From: Pogonophryne albipinna
Taxonomy: Eukaryota; Chordata; Actinopteri; Perciformes; Artedidraconidae
NCBI GenBank assembly: GCA_028583405.1
Contig: CM053246.1
Span: forward strand, 6,479,620-6,543,619
DNA length: 64,000 bases
Reading direction: 5' to 3'
Program-made: the position numbers and the translations under genes
Notes under the pieces: generated by a model
The model's input: only the letters and a program-made list of their open reading frames with translations
Databases searched by the model: none
Told to the model about the DNA's origin: nothing
Part shown: positions 1 through 11,961 of the stretch, piece after piece
Numbering within the stretch: position 1 is the stretch's first letter
Layout: every line of letters starts with the position of its first letter

Positions 1-590
1 GAGATTCCACAGATTCCATGGGTATACACCCCTTCACTACAGGCACAACATTAACCGAGCTAGCAGCCAGAACATAGCAAGTAAACAATATCAGTTTTCA
101 AATTCATGACAATAATTAGGTCTTACCTTGGCTGTTTTGTGATCAAAAGTTGTGTTCAAAGGAATAAAAACGCTGCTCAAGGTTAATCCAATGTCTCTTG
201 TCACTTTAAAATGATTACTGATAATCAATCCTTTCATTCACGGCAGAAGAGTAGGTCCAACGATTAACAGTCCGTGGCTTCAGCTGCGGGAGATGCAGTT
301 TACGCATAGCTCCCCCTCCGCAGGCGTAACGTATTTACGTATTTTGAAACTGCCACTCGATTTGATTGGCTCTAACGATTCAAAAAAGGTGTTAATCCCC
401 CAAATCGACCAATGGGTTCCAGAGATAGGATCTTGCGTAAGTGTAAATAAAGGCAGTATAGCTGGTTTACGCACACCCCACTCTTTTTACGCAGCATACT
501 ATGCATAGCATAGCATGTCCCGCGGCGACAGGAGAGCAGAGAACGGCAGATCGATCAGCAAGATTTGTTTTCTTTGTCTTCATTGTAACA

Positions 591-733
591 ATGGCAGCCA
601 GAAAGAAGACTTTTTTGTCCGTAGAGGAGGCATTGGACATCGTATTTCAGGACTCTCCGTCGGAAGATAGTGATCTCATCAAGCATAAAGGGGACAGTAA
701 TGACTCTGATTATGAACCTCCGTCACCGGAAAG
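591..733 (+). pseudogene. piggyBac transposase N-terminal exon
   Basis: The ATG at 591 opens a frame starting MAARKKTFLSVEEALDI and followed by an acidic Ser/Asp-rich stretch ending near DSDYEPPSPE. This is the usual layout of a PGBD-type transposase N terminus. A good splice donor (AAG then gtatgt) follows at 734. No exon with the DDD catalytic core follows, so this is a stranded fragment. The family call rests on the N-terminal style, on the TTAA-bounded element around it and on the Cys-rich exon downstream. Confidence 0.6.
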
Positions 734-828
734 GTATGTAATCTCTCTGTTTGTATCTATTACTTATTTATTTGGTGTAAGAGTATTCATCTGTTTTTAT
801 CTTTTTGTTATTCATTTGCAGAGATGGG

Positions 829-2274
829 GTCGTTACTAAAAAAAAGCAATATATTACATATTACATATTACTTTAAAAAAAAGGTAATATATTACACTAC
901 TTCGTTACTCTCTACATAAAGTAACTCGTTACTTTACTCGTTACTTTACTCGTTACTTTACTCGCAGGGTATATATTATGTTTGAATAGAGGATTCCTAA
1001 TATTGTTTGCCGAGACCAAGATTAATGACCCATCAGCATTTAAAGTCTAATATCCCTGCACATGCAGCAATGACATTTCTGCTGCTATCTTTGCAAAACG
1101 AGTTAACAGTCACATTTTATCTGGATGAGTGCTGCAGAATACCGTTTTTATAAGGGATGTATATGTGTGTGTGTCTTTCATATTAAACATGATCGCTGGT
1201 AGATAGCCACAGAAGTCGTAACACAGTTTAACCTGGGCGGATCCCATTTTACCATGGGCGAATCACAGTTTACCTGAGAGGATCACAGTTTAACACAGCT
1301 GAAAACTTCTCCACGCTGCTTTCAAACTCTGAGTAAACAACGTGTGCTTCACTTGGAGGCTGTCTGAAGGTGTACACATGTCTCAGATGGACTTGGTATC
1401 ACATTAAGAACGATATTCAGTAATAAGTCTGGCAACAATAGCTGGTTTAAATGATTTATTGGAGCTCGCAATGTTTTGAACAGACATCCCCAGTCAACTC
1501 GTTTTTCTTTTTGTAGTCCTCGCTGTTCGCGTCCGGATATCTCCATCGTAACCACAACCTCACACACTGGTACTGAATGTGCATCAAAGTCTTCCTACCG
1601 AGCCAAATATACCAAAAGATTTATGTAAACGACAGAAGAAGCGATCGAAATGTGTATTTCAGTCGAAGGCCACGCCTCCACATCTGTCAACCAGTTGATC
1701 GGGGAACCAGTTAATCCGGAACACCGGCCCGCCCCTCCCTGCAGGCAGATCACGCAGACTGCAAAAGTTTCAAATGTTCTCTTTAGTTCAGTTTCCATTG
1801 TCGCATAAGACTGATCCAGATCCTGAATGCTTTCCTATCTGACCATGGCTGTCCTCTGTCTCCTGCTATCTGTATATTTTGCGCAGTCTATCTCTGTTCA
1901 CGCTGTTGCGTCGGCGTGTTCTCCTGCGTGTTGGCCATGTGTTGCACTGGAACCAGACACCGCAAAGACTTCAGCCGAGCACGTACGAACTGCGCATGCG
2001 TGAGTGGCAATAACTCTCCTTACCAGCAGGCGGCGGTAGTGTGTATTTGTCATTCAAAACAGGCAACAACCGGAAAACAGAGAAGAAGAACAGACTACGT
2101 GATATAAACAAACAACAAATAGCTGTGCGTTAGCTTCACCTTAGCATGTGTTCTTTGCAGGTGTTTGTTGAGGTTTTATTATGACTGATTTTAGTAAGTA
2201 ACGAAGTAACGCGTGTCGGGGCAATGTTAGTAACTGTAGTGTGATTACTGAATTATAAAAGTAGCGCGTTACAC
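829..2274. repeat. TAAC-rich non-autonomous DNA element inside the piggyBac copy
   Basis: The left part contains repeated ttactcgttac-type units (about 905-965) and the right end reads agtaacgaagtaacgcg and gcgcgttacac. This resembles a common fish dispersed repeat with GTAAC-rich termini. I found no coding potential. The exact ends and any target duplication are uncertain. Confidence 0.4.
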
Positions 2275-2880
2275 TCAGGCCCGGTTCTACGGGGGTGCAT
2301 AAGGGTGCATTGCACCCTCAGTTGAGTCATTATGCACCCTCATTTGAAAAATGAAAAGTGAAAAGAAAAAAAATTGAAAAGTGAAAAAAATGAAAAGTGA
2401 AAAATATTAAATATATAATAACAATAATAATAATAATAAGAAGAAGAATATAGTTGAAATAAAATTAATTGTAATTGTGGTTAAATAACATTGTTTGCTG
2501 CATTTATTTGGTCAATTTAAACGGTAAGTAACGTTATGTCAGGAGCGCGTGACCTGTGCCGCTGCACGTTCATCATCTGCAAAGTGCTTACACAGCAGTC
2601 AATGATGGACATAAGAAAATGGTTAAAACAACCAGCCCTTATCACCAGCAGTAACACTGCATCTACTGCAGGTAATAACAGTTCAGATCATGGAGACATT
2701 ACGTTACCCGCGGCCACTGTCGTGGACACTAACGCCCGACTCGCCGGCTTTGTCCGCCTCGCTCACGGAGGCGGAGCAGCCGCAGCCGTCTTCGTTGCCC
2801 CAAACACCGCCACCCCTCAGCGGCCCGCAAGTGCCAGAGGACCTCGGCAAAACAGAGCCTGCCCAGGTATATTTAAAAAA
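2275..2880 (+). pseudogene. hAT (ZMYM1/TTF-type) transposase N-terminal fragment
   Basis: From the ATG at 2605 the frame reads MDIRKWLKQPA followed by a Ser/Thr-rich linker. After a frameshift near 2735 the +2 frame continues with a Pro/Ser-rich stretch containing PLSGPQVPEDLGKTEPAQ. This resembles the N terminus of fish zinc-finger MYM-type-1-like hAT transposases. No TTF zinc finger or catalytic domain follows. The left edge (caggcccggttctacgg) looks like a hAT terminus, but no matching right terminus was found. Confidence 0.45.
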
Positions 2881-3018
2881 GTGACAATAACACGACGGCA
2901 TCCATCTTGTGATATAATGTTCTTTCACACACTCAACAACAAACACAGAAGATGGATGCCGTTTCTTGTTCTTGTTGTTGAAATAAACAGGACGTATACA
3001 TGTTGAATTTAACACGGT

Positions 3019-3070
3019 ATTACATTACATTTCATTTAGCTGACGCTTTTATCCAAAGCGACTTACAATT
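3019..3070 (-). repeat. L2-type LINE/SINE 3' tail fragment
   Basis: The sequence includes agctgacgcttttatccaaa followed by gcgacttacaat, the reverse complement of the conserved 3' end of fish L2 LINEs. The same tail is seen at 11047, 16190, 19880, 35279 and in the SINE at 47660. Only the tail is present. Confidence 0.75.
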
Positions 3071-3082
3071 GTTACAATTATT

Positions 3083-3130
3083 ACTTATATTATATATATA
3101 TATATATATATATAATATAAGTATATAAGT
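3083..3130. repeat. (AT)n microsatellite
   Basis: An alternating TA run directly follows the L2 tail and is probably derived from it. Confidence 0.8.
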
Positions 3131-3379
3131 GTGTACATGCATATATATAAAATATAAATATATGACAGACGGAATATTATTAAATATTGAAAAGATTATA
3201 TGAACCCTGTCTCACATAATTTACACAGTATACATTTTGAGTGATATAATGTTATTTCACACACTCAAAATTGATGTTCTGCTGTTGTTGTAGAGAAATT
3301 ATTTCTGATTTGAGTTACATTTTTGAAAGTACAAGCCAGAGAATTAATCTATTTGTTTTTTCCACATTTGTTTTCACAG

Positions 3380-3579
3380 TGAGGAAGGCGATGATGATAT
3401 GGCTTCTGGATGCCCGAGTATTATGGGGAAGATGCCACCAAGGCCAGGAGGTGCTGCAGGAGGTGCTCTGATGCTGGCAACAGAAGAAGACACCTGTGTA
3501 CTGCAGGAAGTGTCAGGTCCCTCTGTGCTTCACTACCAAAAAGAACTGTTACAGGGCATGGCATGACTTACTGGAGTAA
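3380..3579 (+). pseudogene. piggyBac transposase C-terminal Cys-rich exon, frameshifted
   Basis: An acceptor (tttcacag) ends at 3379. The first frame gives ARRCCRRCSDAGNRRR. After a shift near 3497 the other frame gives TPVYCRKCQVPLCF and ends with a stop at 3577-3579. The Cys spacing fits the C-terminal zinc-binding Cys-rich domain that binds the transposon ends in piggyBac-type transposases. One frameshift and the missing catalytic core make it non-functional. Confidence 0.6.
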
Positions 3580-4360
3580 TACTGTAACATTCAGGGTTCG
3601 TATAAAGTTTTTTTTGTTTTACCCAAAAAATGCTTCTTGTATAGTGTGTTGCTAATTTTTTTTTAAATAAATCTGCTCCAGTTGGAGTCAAATGTTTCCT
3701 AAGTTTCCTAATTTTTATTGTGCAAGTAACATGCATCTCATGCAAAGAGGGAACTCCACACACACAAACCACACAGACACACACACACTTAATTATTATT
3801 TTTCTTTTACAAGAATAAAAAAAAAAAAAAAATGTATGGAATGAATACCTATAGTGATAATTAAATGTTATAAAATGATTTTTACAGTCTGGTACCTGAA
3901 AAAGGTGAAATGGCACTGATGGAACCAAATGTACCCAAATGTGCCCAAAGCTTAGTCCGCTTGGACCTTTTTTTGCTAAATCTCTCTAAAAAGGTAAATT
4001 CTCACTTGTTTTGCCTCAATCTTGATACAGGGTACTTATTATATGTTATACTTTGGATTCCTAAAGGTTTTAGGCTACTAACCCATCATTCAAGGGTGTT
4101 TTTCACTATAAGTAATGGGTTTTATTTGGGCGGAGACAAGAATTTACACTTTTTGACTATGTTCCATCTGGATTTACTCTGACACTGAAACATCTTTATT
4201 GATTCTGACACTTCTACATCCAACTCACCGATGTGACCTTGCTTTCATAAAATGAATTATTCATATAACCCTTTTAGAAGTTAAGTTATAGTCCTTTGTT
4301 TTGGGCATGTCATTTTCGAGCCTGAAACCTGAAAAACAGGCTTGGGGCCTAAGAGGTTAA

Positions 4361-5479
4361 ACATGGTATCGTCTATAATCTATTACTCGAGAAGACTCAG
4401 TATCACCTGTGTGCAGCTCACAAAAAACAATTATATATTATGCAGGAAATGCATACATTTGTTGAAGAACAAAGCATATCTGATGCAGGAGGAAAAGCCT
4501 CATCCCCCTTAACATCTGAGTCACTACCGATGGCATAGCATGAATGATAGTGGGTGTCTGAGGGTGTCACTACTGAGAAATGTCAAACAAATTGAAAACC
4601 TTACATTTGAAAACAGGTTTGCATTCCTCCACTTAAAGTGACGTTATCATTGGAAACAATAAAAGCTAATTGTTTCGACGTAGAATCTATACAATGAATT
4701 GTTAGAGCAGAACAGAATTGTCGTATTGTAGCCTGAGTTCCGTGCAGCTTCTAGTTTTACCAGGTGGAAACATGGTCCATATAATGTGAATACATGCAGG
4801 ATTAGACATTAAGAGGCCCCTGACATTAGGCATATTCTAAAATAGTAGGGGCTTTTAACAGCTTGCAAACCTAGAGGCATCCTCTGCATAGCAGTATGAA
4901 TAGCCTTAAAAAAAAAACCCACCCTGCGGTAACGAGAGTCATGTATCCGAACCAAATGCCCTAAGTGAAGCCGTTAGTCTCATCTGACTGACCCAAGGGT
5001 TGGTGCTGGTGTGACTGGGAGGCTTCCAAGTGTTCAAAGCAGAGGTCAAGCTTTCAGTTCATGGATCGGTGGGGGGGAGCAGACCCACGTGAGACAGTAT
5101 CAACGGCTGTAATGTTCAGTTTGAGGAGTGTCATTCTCTCTGGGAGCAGGAAATGGTGTCCATTCTCGGACCAGACCATTAATGTCATGTAGAGAAGCCA
5201 TAGCATCTCTGTGACTGCACTCAGCCGGACTGTAGCAGGGTAGAACTGGGTGACTCTTAGTGAAGCCGTCCAAGGCCACAGACAAAATGGAACCACGTAC
5301 TAACAAAAAGGACACAAGGTCATCAATGTCTCTCTTTACCATTGGCCTAATCATAAAACAAATTAGTGGGAAAAATGTGTTACACTAATCCATCATCATG
5401 TGAAATATTGAGTTCATATAAATAATTACTTATGGGTTGAAGTCAAATTAACATTAACATTAGAACTAAAGTCAGTCAA
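4361..5479. other. Spacer with no recognised gene
   Basis: AT-rich sequence just outside the piggyBac element. Two overlapping minus-strand frames (5054-5354) are open, but I recognise no domain and see no splice context. Nothing else is supported. Confidence 0.5.
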
Positions 5480-5972
5480 AATTGGACGTGCGCGGATCAG
5501 AATCTAAGCAATACACCATTTTCCCAGCTCTGTGTCACAGTCTGCTTTCTCACTCACCTAGTTTCTGCATTAACATTCCTTAGTCACCTGGTAGTCACAC
5601 CCTGTCTCTCTCTCACTCTGTTACACCCATCAGCTCCATTAGTATTTAGGCCCACTTCACTTTCACCTCAGTGCCAGATCGTACTTTGCAGCATGCCAGT
5701 CTTTCCCGCATTACCCTTCAGATTGCTCTCCCGGTTTCGACCCTGCCTGTCCCTGACCAGCCTGCCTCGCCTGCTCCCTGACCCGTTCTGTACCTGCGAC
5801 TCCCGTCCTGCTTTCTCCTGGAACCCTCGTCTGTCCCCTGACCAGCCCTTTGCCTACTATCTGCCGTTTTGTCTCCTACCAGCCTATTGCCTTCAATAAA
5901 GCTGGTTACCGACTATCCCTGGTTTCCCGTGTTCTGCATTTTGGTCCTCAGCTCGTTTGTGACACTCTGTAA
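5480..5972 (+). mobile_element. Probable gypsy-type LTR fragment
   Basis: A pyrimidine-rich, Cys/Pro/Leu-coding block ends with a polyadenylation signal (caataaagc near 5894) and a right edge of tttggtcctcagctcgtttg then tgacac. This layout is typical of fish gypsy LTR R-U5 regions. No internal region or second LTR was found and the left boundary is not defined. Confidence 0.45.
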
Positions 5973-7745
5973 TGAAAAGGACAACAAGATTAGGTACATT
6001 ACAGGAGTGTTAAAACACCCAAACATGCACACTTATCTCCTTCTGGTAGAGATTATAGGACAAGGTCTAATGTTGTGAACAAAATTATAAAGTCAAAGTT
6101 TTATTTATTTTATCTTATGTACCACATTTAATTTAATAATTAATCTTGAATTACCAATAACTCTAAAGAAGGCAACAATTGACAATGTGGATAAGGTGAA
6201 TACTCATCCAAAGTGTGTGTGTGGGTGTGTGTGCGTGAACAGCTCGCCTGCCCAAGGTTTAAAACATTTGGGACAGCAGTGAGAATGTTATGAGAAACAA
6301 TTTGTTGCTTTAACTGAACTCGAAGGAAGCCAGACTGGAATTTTTTTTTAAGAAATCAAAATACTTAATTCAAGACATTTGACATGTAGCTTGAGCTGGG
6401 TTAATACTCTCTTTATGGTATTTAAATTGGGCTCAAGTAGAACCTTTACATGGATTTGGCTTGCAACACAAAGTGATACTGATCTCTGTCTGTTAGGATT
6501 TGGAAGTCTCATGATTTATTGTGTGGGCCTGTGAAGGAGAGGCCCTTGGAAAACAACATATATCTTCGAACTGCAATTACTGAAAAAAAATTGCCAATTC
6601 ATTTAACACATTTATTATGCACACAATAAAAACGTCAACAAATATATTGATCCTGGCTTAACCAGCGACCTTTACTCTATTGTTCATAAGCTCGGTTTCA
6701 GAAAATCTGTCAGTAGTTTAACAACTATTAGAGTTGTAGTAATGTCTGTAGACCAATTGGTTGATAGTAGAAATAATTTGAAGCAGTGTAATAAAGAATG
6801 TTAAACTATTTTTAAAACTGTAATTGAACTTCAACTTATATTAATTATCTGATTCCAGTGGCCAGTTGGAACAGACAATCAACAAAGTTTCCATTTTGCA
6901 GCAACAGCGCAAAAGGTTTCAAAAATAATAATTATTATGTCTGAGTCTAGTTCTGTCTTATCTGCTTTGTTTCGGAATGTGTTCAATACATTACGTTTTT
7001 GTATTCATTATTACCATACAATACATAGATTAAGAATAAATGAAACATTGACCTAATTGAGCAGACAGATTTTTTTTTTTTGCAACCCTGATCTCCTCAG
7101 GCAGGTATTTACGACCAGCAGTGATGCCTCTGAGGGTCTCGGGTGCAGGACAGGGCATAGGGTTTATACAAGGTCAAAAAGATATCTTAACATACCAGCA
7201 ATACAATTTAAAATGTATTCTTAAAGCAATATCATCTTATTTTCTTCTTACACCTACAGCGCACACCCTGAACAGTGTGTTTCTTGTTTACATTTTCCTC
7301 TACACACTCAGATGCAGGACATAAAAACACTATTTTGCTATTTATTTTCATTTTGCAGCACATTTATACTACCAGAATTTTGCTTTACATCTTTACATTA
7401 TTTGTTTTTCTCAAGTCATTTACTTTTGGTGGGATGACTAAAGTTTAGTTCATTTTACCCTGGCTATGGACTGATTCATTATTAGTTGTTACAAAACATA
7501 CACAAGACGGCGGGTAGACAAACCAATATAGACCCCCCATACAAACAATAAGACAAACAAACATGAACTCGTAATAAACACCAGCGCAACAGCAAAGTTC
7601 ATCCAGCTCAATTTAGTCCGAATTAAGAGGTTTCAGAGGGGGTAGGGAATTATAGATGGGGCGCCTTGACTCGCGCGTCCACCCTTGTATACAAGTCCTA
7701 GATCGTGCCTAAAGACCGTCCAAAAGCGATAGCTTATCCTCTTGT
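5973..7745. other. AT-rich spacer with no recognised gene
   Basis: I see no coding exon, RNA gene or clear repeat boundary. There is a short poly-T run near 7070 and a GT-rich stretch near 6213. Confidence 0.5.
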
Positions 7746-7750
7746 GACAC

Positions 7751-8379
7751 TGTTACGCCCAGGTCTAGGGGAACCTAGGCGCAGCACAACATTTGCACTC
7801 TCCCCACTCTTCCCACGCCCAAGAACACGGACACCGAGTCAGAGAATGCTTTTGGTAAATGTATTTACCAAAAATATATACAAACAGGAGTAGCAAAACC
7901 AACAAAAAAGAAACAAACCTTACAATTCAAAATCTTACCTAACCGAGAAAATAAATATACAGGCTTCTTACCTACACTAACTTAAACAGGAGAAAACGAT
8001 CAATCCAAAAAGGGAAAAGAAAACAAAAAGGGTTTGCACTCCTGATAACATAATCTGTCTTGCAAAGACAGGTAAAGTGACACTGGCCCGCAGCCAGAGG
8101 AGAAGGACAAAACGATACCAAGGTGCGCTCACAGCACCATAGAACAAAATATCAACAAGCGCCGCGTTGGGAGTAGGAGAAGTGGAGTCAGTGAGAGCGG
8201 CCGAGGAACTGCACGGCTGCAGTTAAATATCCTCCCGTCTCCCCAGGTGGACCAATCAGCCTGTCGAGGGCCTCCAATCAGCTACCGGGCACCACCTGTT
8301 CACTCATACGCAGCCACAGACACAGGAGGAGGAAGAAAATACCCGCACACAAACAACATAACGACCCAGGGTCGTAACA
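7751..8379 (-). mobile_element. Solo LTR of a gypsy-like retrotransposon
   Basis: The 629-bp unit runs from tgttacgccc to gggtcgtaaca, with TG...CA termini. It is flanked by identical 5-bp direct repeats GACAC at 7746-7750 and 8380-8384, the expected retrotransposon target duplication. On the minus strand a TATTTAA box followed by a GC-richer leader suggests that transcription ran leftward. No gag or pol lies next to it, so it is best explained by LTR-LTR recombination. Confidence 0.8.
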
Positions 8380-8384
8380 GACAC

Positions 8385-10119
8385 CACTAATCTATTCTAG
8401 TGGCACTATGCACCCCCGACCAGGAGAACATAGACTTTTTTCCGCTACCCTTTCTCTCCAACAACAGCACAGTTAACTGTAGTCCTACACGACCAGCCTA
8501 TATACCCGCCATCGAGTTCATTACAACGATGAAACACAGTTTTGTTCTACACTTGCTTGCCACTGCCCACAATCAATCGATCAATTAGCCTATAATTTTA
8601 TGTATGCACCCCGGACCGACACCAGCTCCTCCAGCATAATGTAGGGAACGCTCCACCAGCAATTGTAGGGAACGTTCCTCCAGCAAAGTAGGGAACTGTG
8701 GCGCATCGGGTGATGCACGCACCTCACGCTGCCCCGGCCTTGCCAGCAGTGTAGAAGAAGGTCACAAACAACGAGTGCTTTTAGACCATCTCGTTTTTTA
8801 ATAGAGACGGCGGTGGTGTGAGTTAAAGATATAGACAAAAAGCTGTGACTTTCTCCCTCTCAGCTGTACGGCTCCAGCCACCCAAACACGGGGGGATATT
8901 TACACACACACCCGCGGCTGCTGCTGGAGCCGTGCTCACAGAGGCGATGGGGGGAAATATCTCGGGCTGCTTATTTTTAACTGCTGTGTTGGCCGCTGAA
9001 ACGCCCATAATTCGGCGATTCGTTCAATACAAATCTTTACATTGCTTTCATACAGAAGTTCCACTTTACTAATGCCTTTTTTTAAGGTTACTCTGAACAT
9101 GAGCTGTGCATGCTTGTATGGTATTTCCGTCCCGAGCAGCATACACAGAGAAAATCAGCCAGGACCAAAGTCCCCACTGATCCCCTGGGTTTATAATCCC
9201 CAAATGTTCATTAACCAAAAACGAAACACAACCGCTCAGTTTCACAGGTAATTTTAGGATACCGGCAATCACAGATTCTGGTAAGGCAATGTCCAAATGT
9301 GGATTTGAAATTACACTTACCAGTTCTGAAGATGTGTTGGTATCCTGCTGACAACGCCAATTTGTAAGGGAAACTTCTGCAGCAATGGAGAGTCAGGACT
9401 CAGAGAGACACGAGGAGAGTTGGAGCTTTGATGTCAAACACTGATGTTTATTTACAAGTATCGGCCGGAGAAATTCACATCACAAGTCACAGCAGCCAGA
9501 GATTCTGACTGCACTGGTGGGTTGCCATGTCAAATCTGACCAGTCTCTCTCTCTCGAATAGACCTTTTAACTAGTTTACAGAGAGTTAATCCACATATTG
9601 GGGGATGGTGCATAAACACTGGGAACACTGGAGATATCCCCCAACATCTGGAAATACTCAATCACTTGCCTGACTTTTAGGCTCTGTGACCAAGAGTTGA
9701 CCGGTCATTAAACTGAGAATGAGTGCAGCAGCACATTCTTTAAAGCAGATAACGAGTCAGGGTTGGTCGTAAACGTCAACAGGCAGAAAGGTTGAATATC
9801 TAGAAGTAAAGACAGAAATATTCTTTGACAGTACGATTTGAATACTGTAAGATGTGAATCCCCCCTCCCCTACCCACACAAAGCCCCTCCACATATAAAA
9901 ACAGTTTTAATAAACACATATATTTAATATCTACTTATATTAGATTACAACGAAATGCAGTTTGCATCCAACCAGAAACTGCAAAGAGCAGTAAGGTGCA
10001 TGAGGTTACAATAGATTCACATATCAGGTCAATGTACAGAAATATATAAATATGAATAAATGTATTTGGATAAAGAGCAGACCATTCTCAGGCCATTCTC
10101 AGGTAAAGCTTAAAAGTTT
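8385..10119. other. Repeat-derived spacer with a second LTR-like edge
   Basis: No host exon was recognised. At 9342-9368 the minus strand reads ttacaaattggcgttgtcag then caggatacc. This resembles an LTR 3' edge (...ttaca) followed by a TGG-starting primer-binding site, matching the arrangement at 21740-21762. A minus-strand frame at 9069-9296 would lie just inside such an element, but I recognise no domain in it. Confidence 0.35.
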
Positions 10120-10556
10120 AAAAATATGCAGTAGCAAAAAAATCACTTTTGATTTCTGTCAATTGAATACTAAAAAGATTTACAATGAAATAGACAAAAG
10201 ATTTTTTTATTTTTTTTACCTTTATTTAACCAGGATAGGTCTCATTGAGATTAAAAATCTCTTTTTCAAGAGAGTCCTGGCCCAAGAATGGTAACAGCAC
10301 AGTTTCAGACAGTTTTACAGTTACAGACAATTAAAAAACACACAATCACAACACAGTCATACACCAAGTTTAGCCAAAGCATTTACAGACACAGCGGCCT
10401 GCTTCAAGGTCACTTAAAGTTGCTTTGATTTAAATGTACAACATGGGATCAAGGCTTAACCCAGCTGCTGGCGACAGTTGAGTTTGGACACTAATGCATC
10501 ATTAGTGTCCAAATAGCCTGCCAGGTGAAGCACACAGAAAACCAAAAGCAAATATT
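10120..10556 (-). repeat. Gypsy LTR fragment interrupted by another repeat
   Basis: Bases 10122-10204 and 10421-10556 match 21870-22345, sharing atgcagtagcaaaaa, gtcaattgaatactaa, taaatgtacaacatgg and tagcctgccaggtgaa. Between them lies about 215 bp of another dispersed fish repeat starting at acctttatttaaccaggata. This is therefore a nested pair of old repeats. Confidence 0.6.
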
Positions 10557-11040
10557 CACGGGGGCTTAGTCCCCCATTGACCTTTCAGGCCGGTCCTGGG
10601 CCCCCCTATGAATAAATAAAAATACGCATCCAATTCAGAATTAAATAACTATATTGCACACATTTTCCAACACACATAGAACAATATGTACAATCAAAAA
10701 TAACTACACAAATTATATAACAATATCACATAATAAACATGAATATAAAAAGTAGTAGGAAACATACATTATTAAATAAAAATACATAAGCTATAGAATG
10801 AAAATACTAAATTGCACAAATCTTTCAACACACAAACCGAACAGAACACACGTTAAATAATTTATTTACAGAATTAGGCATCTCTATAGTTAAAGTTAAA
10901 CTCCCAAACTGCCCTCTACGGTCTGACCTTCCTTGCCTTCTTTGATGTAGTTAAATAAAGCTTTCATTTCAGTATGCACAATGTAGGCCTATTACTTTTT
11001 CAGAATAGGAACTGTTAGAACAATAACACAACTTCCTACA
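10557..11040. other. AT-rich spacer with no recognised gene
   Basis: Low-complexity A/T-rich sequence. No exon or repeat terminus was recognised. Confidence 0.45.
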
Positions 11041-11175
11041 CTAATTCATTACATTACATTTAGCTGACGTTTTTATCCAAAGCGACTTACAATAAGTGCA
11101 TTCGACCAAGAAGATACAAGTTTGCAAAGACATAGGGTCTTAAACACATATATCTACTAAATATATAAAATATCT
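11041..11175 (-). repeat. L2 LINE 3' tail fragment
   Basis: The sequence shows attacattacatttagctgac then atccaaagcgacttacaata and the more internal gcattcgaccaagaagatac, matching the 3' end of the L2 copy at 35279. Confidence 0.75.
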
Positions 11176-11307
11176 AGTATAGCCAAACTACTAATTACAC
11201 TGCATCAAGATTATTTATATTAAGAAAAAGATGTTGGTTGGTTTATTTAAGATATTTTAGATATTTTAGCTATTCTAGAAATGGGGTTTTTTGGTTGGTT
11301 CTTTTTT

Positions 11308-11501
11308 GGTTACTGTGATCTTCTACAGTACATTGTTGGTTACTGTGATCTTCTACAGTACATTGTTGGTTACTGTGATCTTCCACAGTGCATTGTTGGT
11401 TACTGTGATCTTCCACAGTACATTGTTGGTTACTGTGATCTTCTACAGTACATTGTTGGTTACTGTGATTATCTATAGTAGGCTACATTGTTGGTTACTG
11501 T
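11308..11501. repeat. 30-bp minisatellite, six units
   Basis: Units begin at 11308, 11338, 11368, 11398, 11428 and 11458, each starting ggttactgtgatcttctaca. The last is expanded to 35 bp. The array resumes at 15143-15172 after the hAT insertion, so it was one continuous array. Its translation (VTVIFYSTLL repeats) has no meaning as protein. Confidence 0.9.
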
Positions 11502-11961
11502 CAGGGCCGGCCCATGGCACTGGCGTTATAGATGTTCGCCTAGGGCGCCAGATCTGGGGAGGCGCTGCGCTGGCAGCTCTGGGAGGGAAAAAAACATTTT
11601 TGACCGTTGGTGCTCATCCTAATTTTCGGCCTTGATGTAACAATATTCATAATTAAGTAAATGTAACACTCTTTTCACCCCGGTTCCACTTTTCATTTGC
11701 CCTGTACGATGGGCGCTGTAATGAAAATGGGGGATGTTGGCTTATCTGGCGCCCGCAGCTCACAGCCAAAGTGCGAGTAAGCGTGGGAGCGAGCGAGGGA
11801 GAGAGGGAGGGCGCACCGGTACCGGCGCTGTTGTTATTAGAATCTGGTGCTAGTTGCTCTAACAGATATAAGAAGAAGATGTGTCTACAATAATGTGGAG
11901 GAAAGCTCTCCTGTCAGATTGAGAGGCTCAGTGAGGTAAAGGACTCTCTGAGGGTTTAGAT

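Larger units (their letters stand above)
1..4356 (+). mobile_element. piggyBac-family transposon, partial, decayed
   Basis: The right end reads into cctaagagg followed by TTAA at 4357-4360, the piggyBac target. Its last few hundred bases match, in inverted orientation, the start of the element at 44970-47007, and bases 1-500 match the other end of that element. The window therefore opens inside the element and its left terminus lies outside. Inside are a transposase first exon (591-733) and a Cys-rich last exon (3380-3579), while the catalytic DDE core is missing. The gap is filled by other repeats: a TAAC-rich element, a hAT fragment and an L2 tail. It cannot encode a transposase. Confidence 0.75.

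Noticed and set aside
5054..5354. Possible minus-strand exon
   Set aside because: Two overlapping frames are open for 80 or so codons, but no domain, splice context or neighbour supports a gene.
11308..11501. CRISPR-like array of 30-bp repeats
   Set aside because: The repeats are contiguous with no unique spacers and the DNA is vertebrate. It is a minisatellite.
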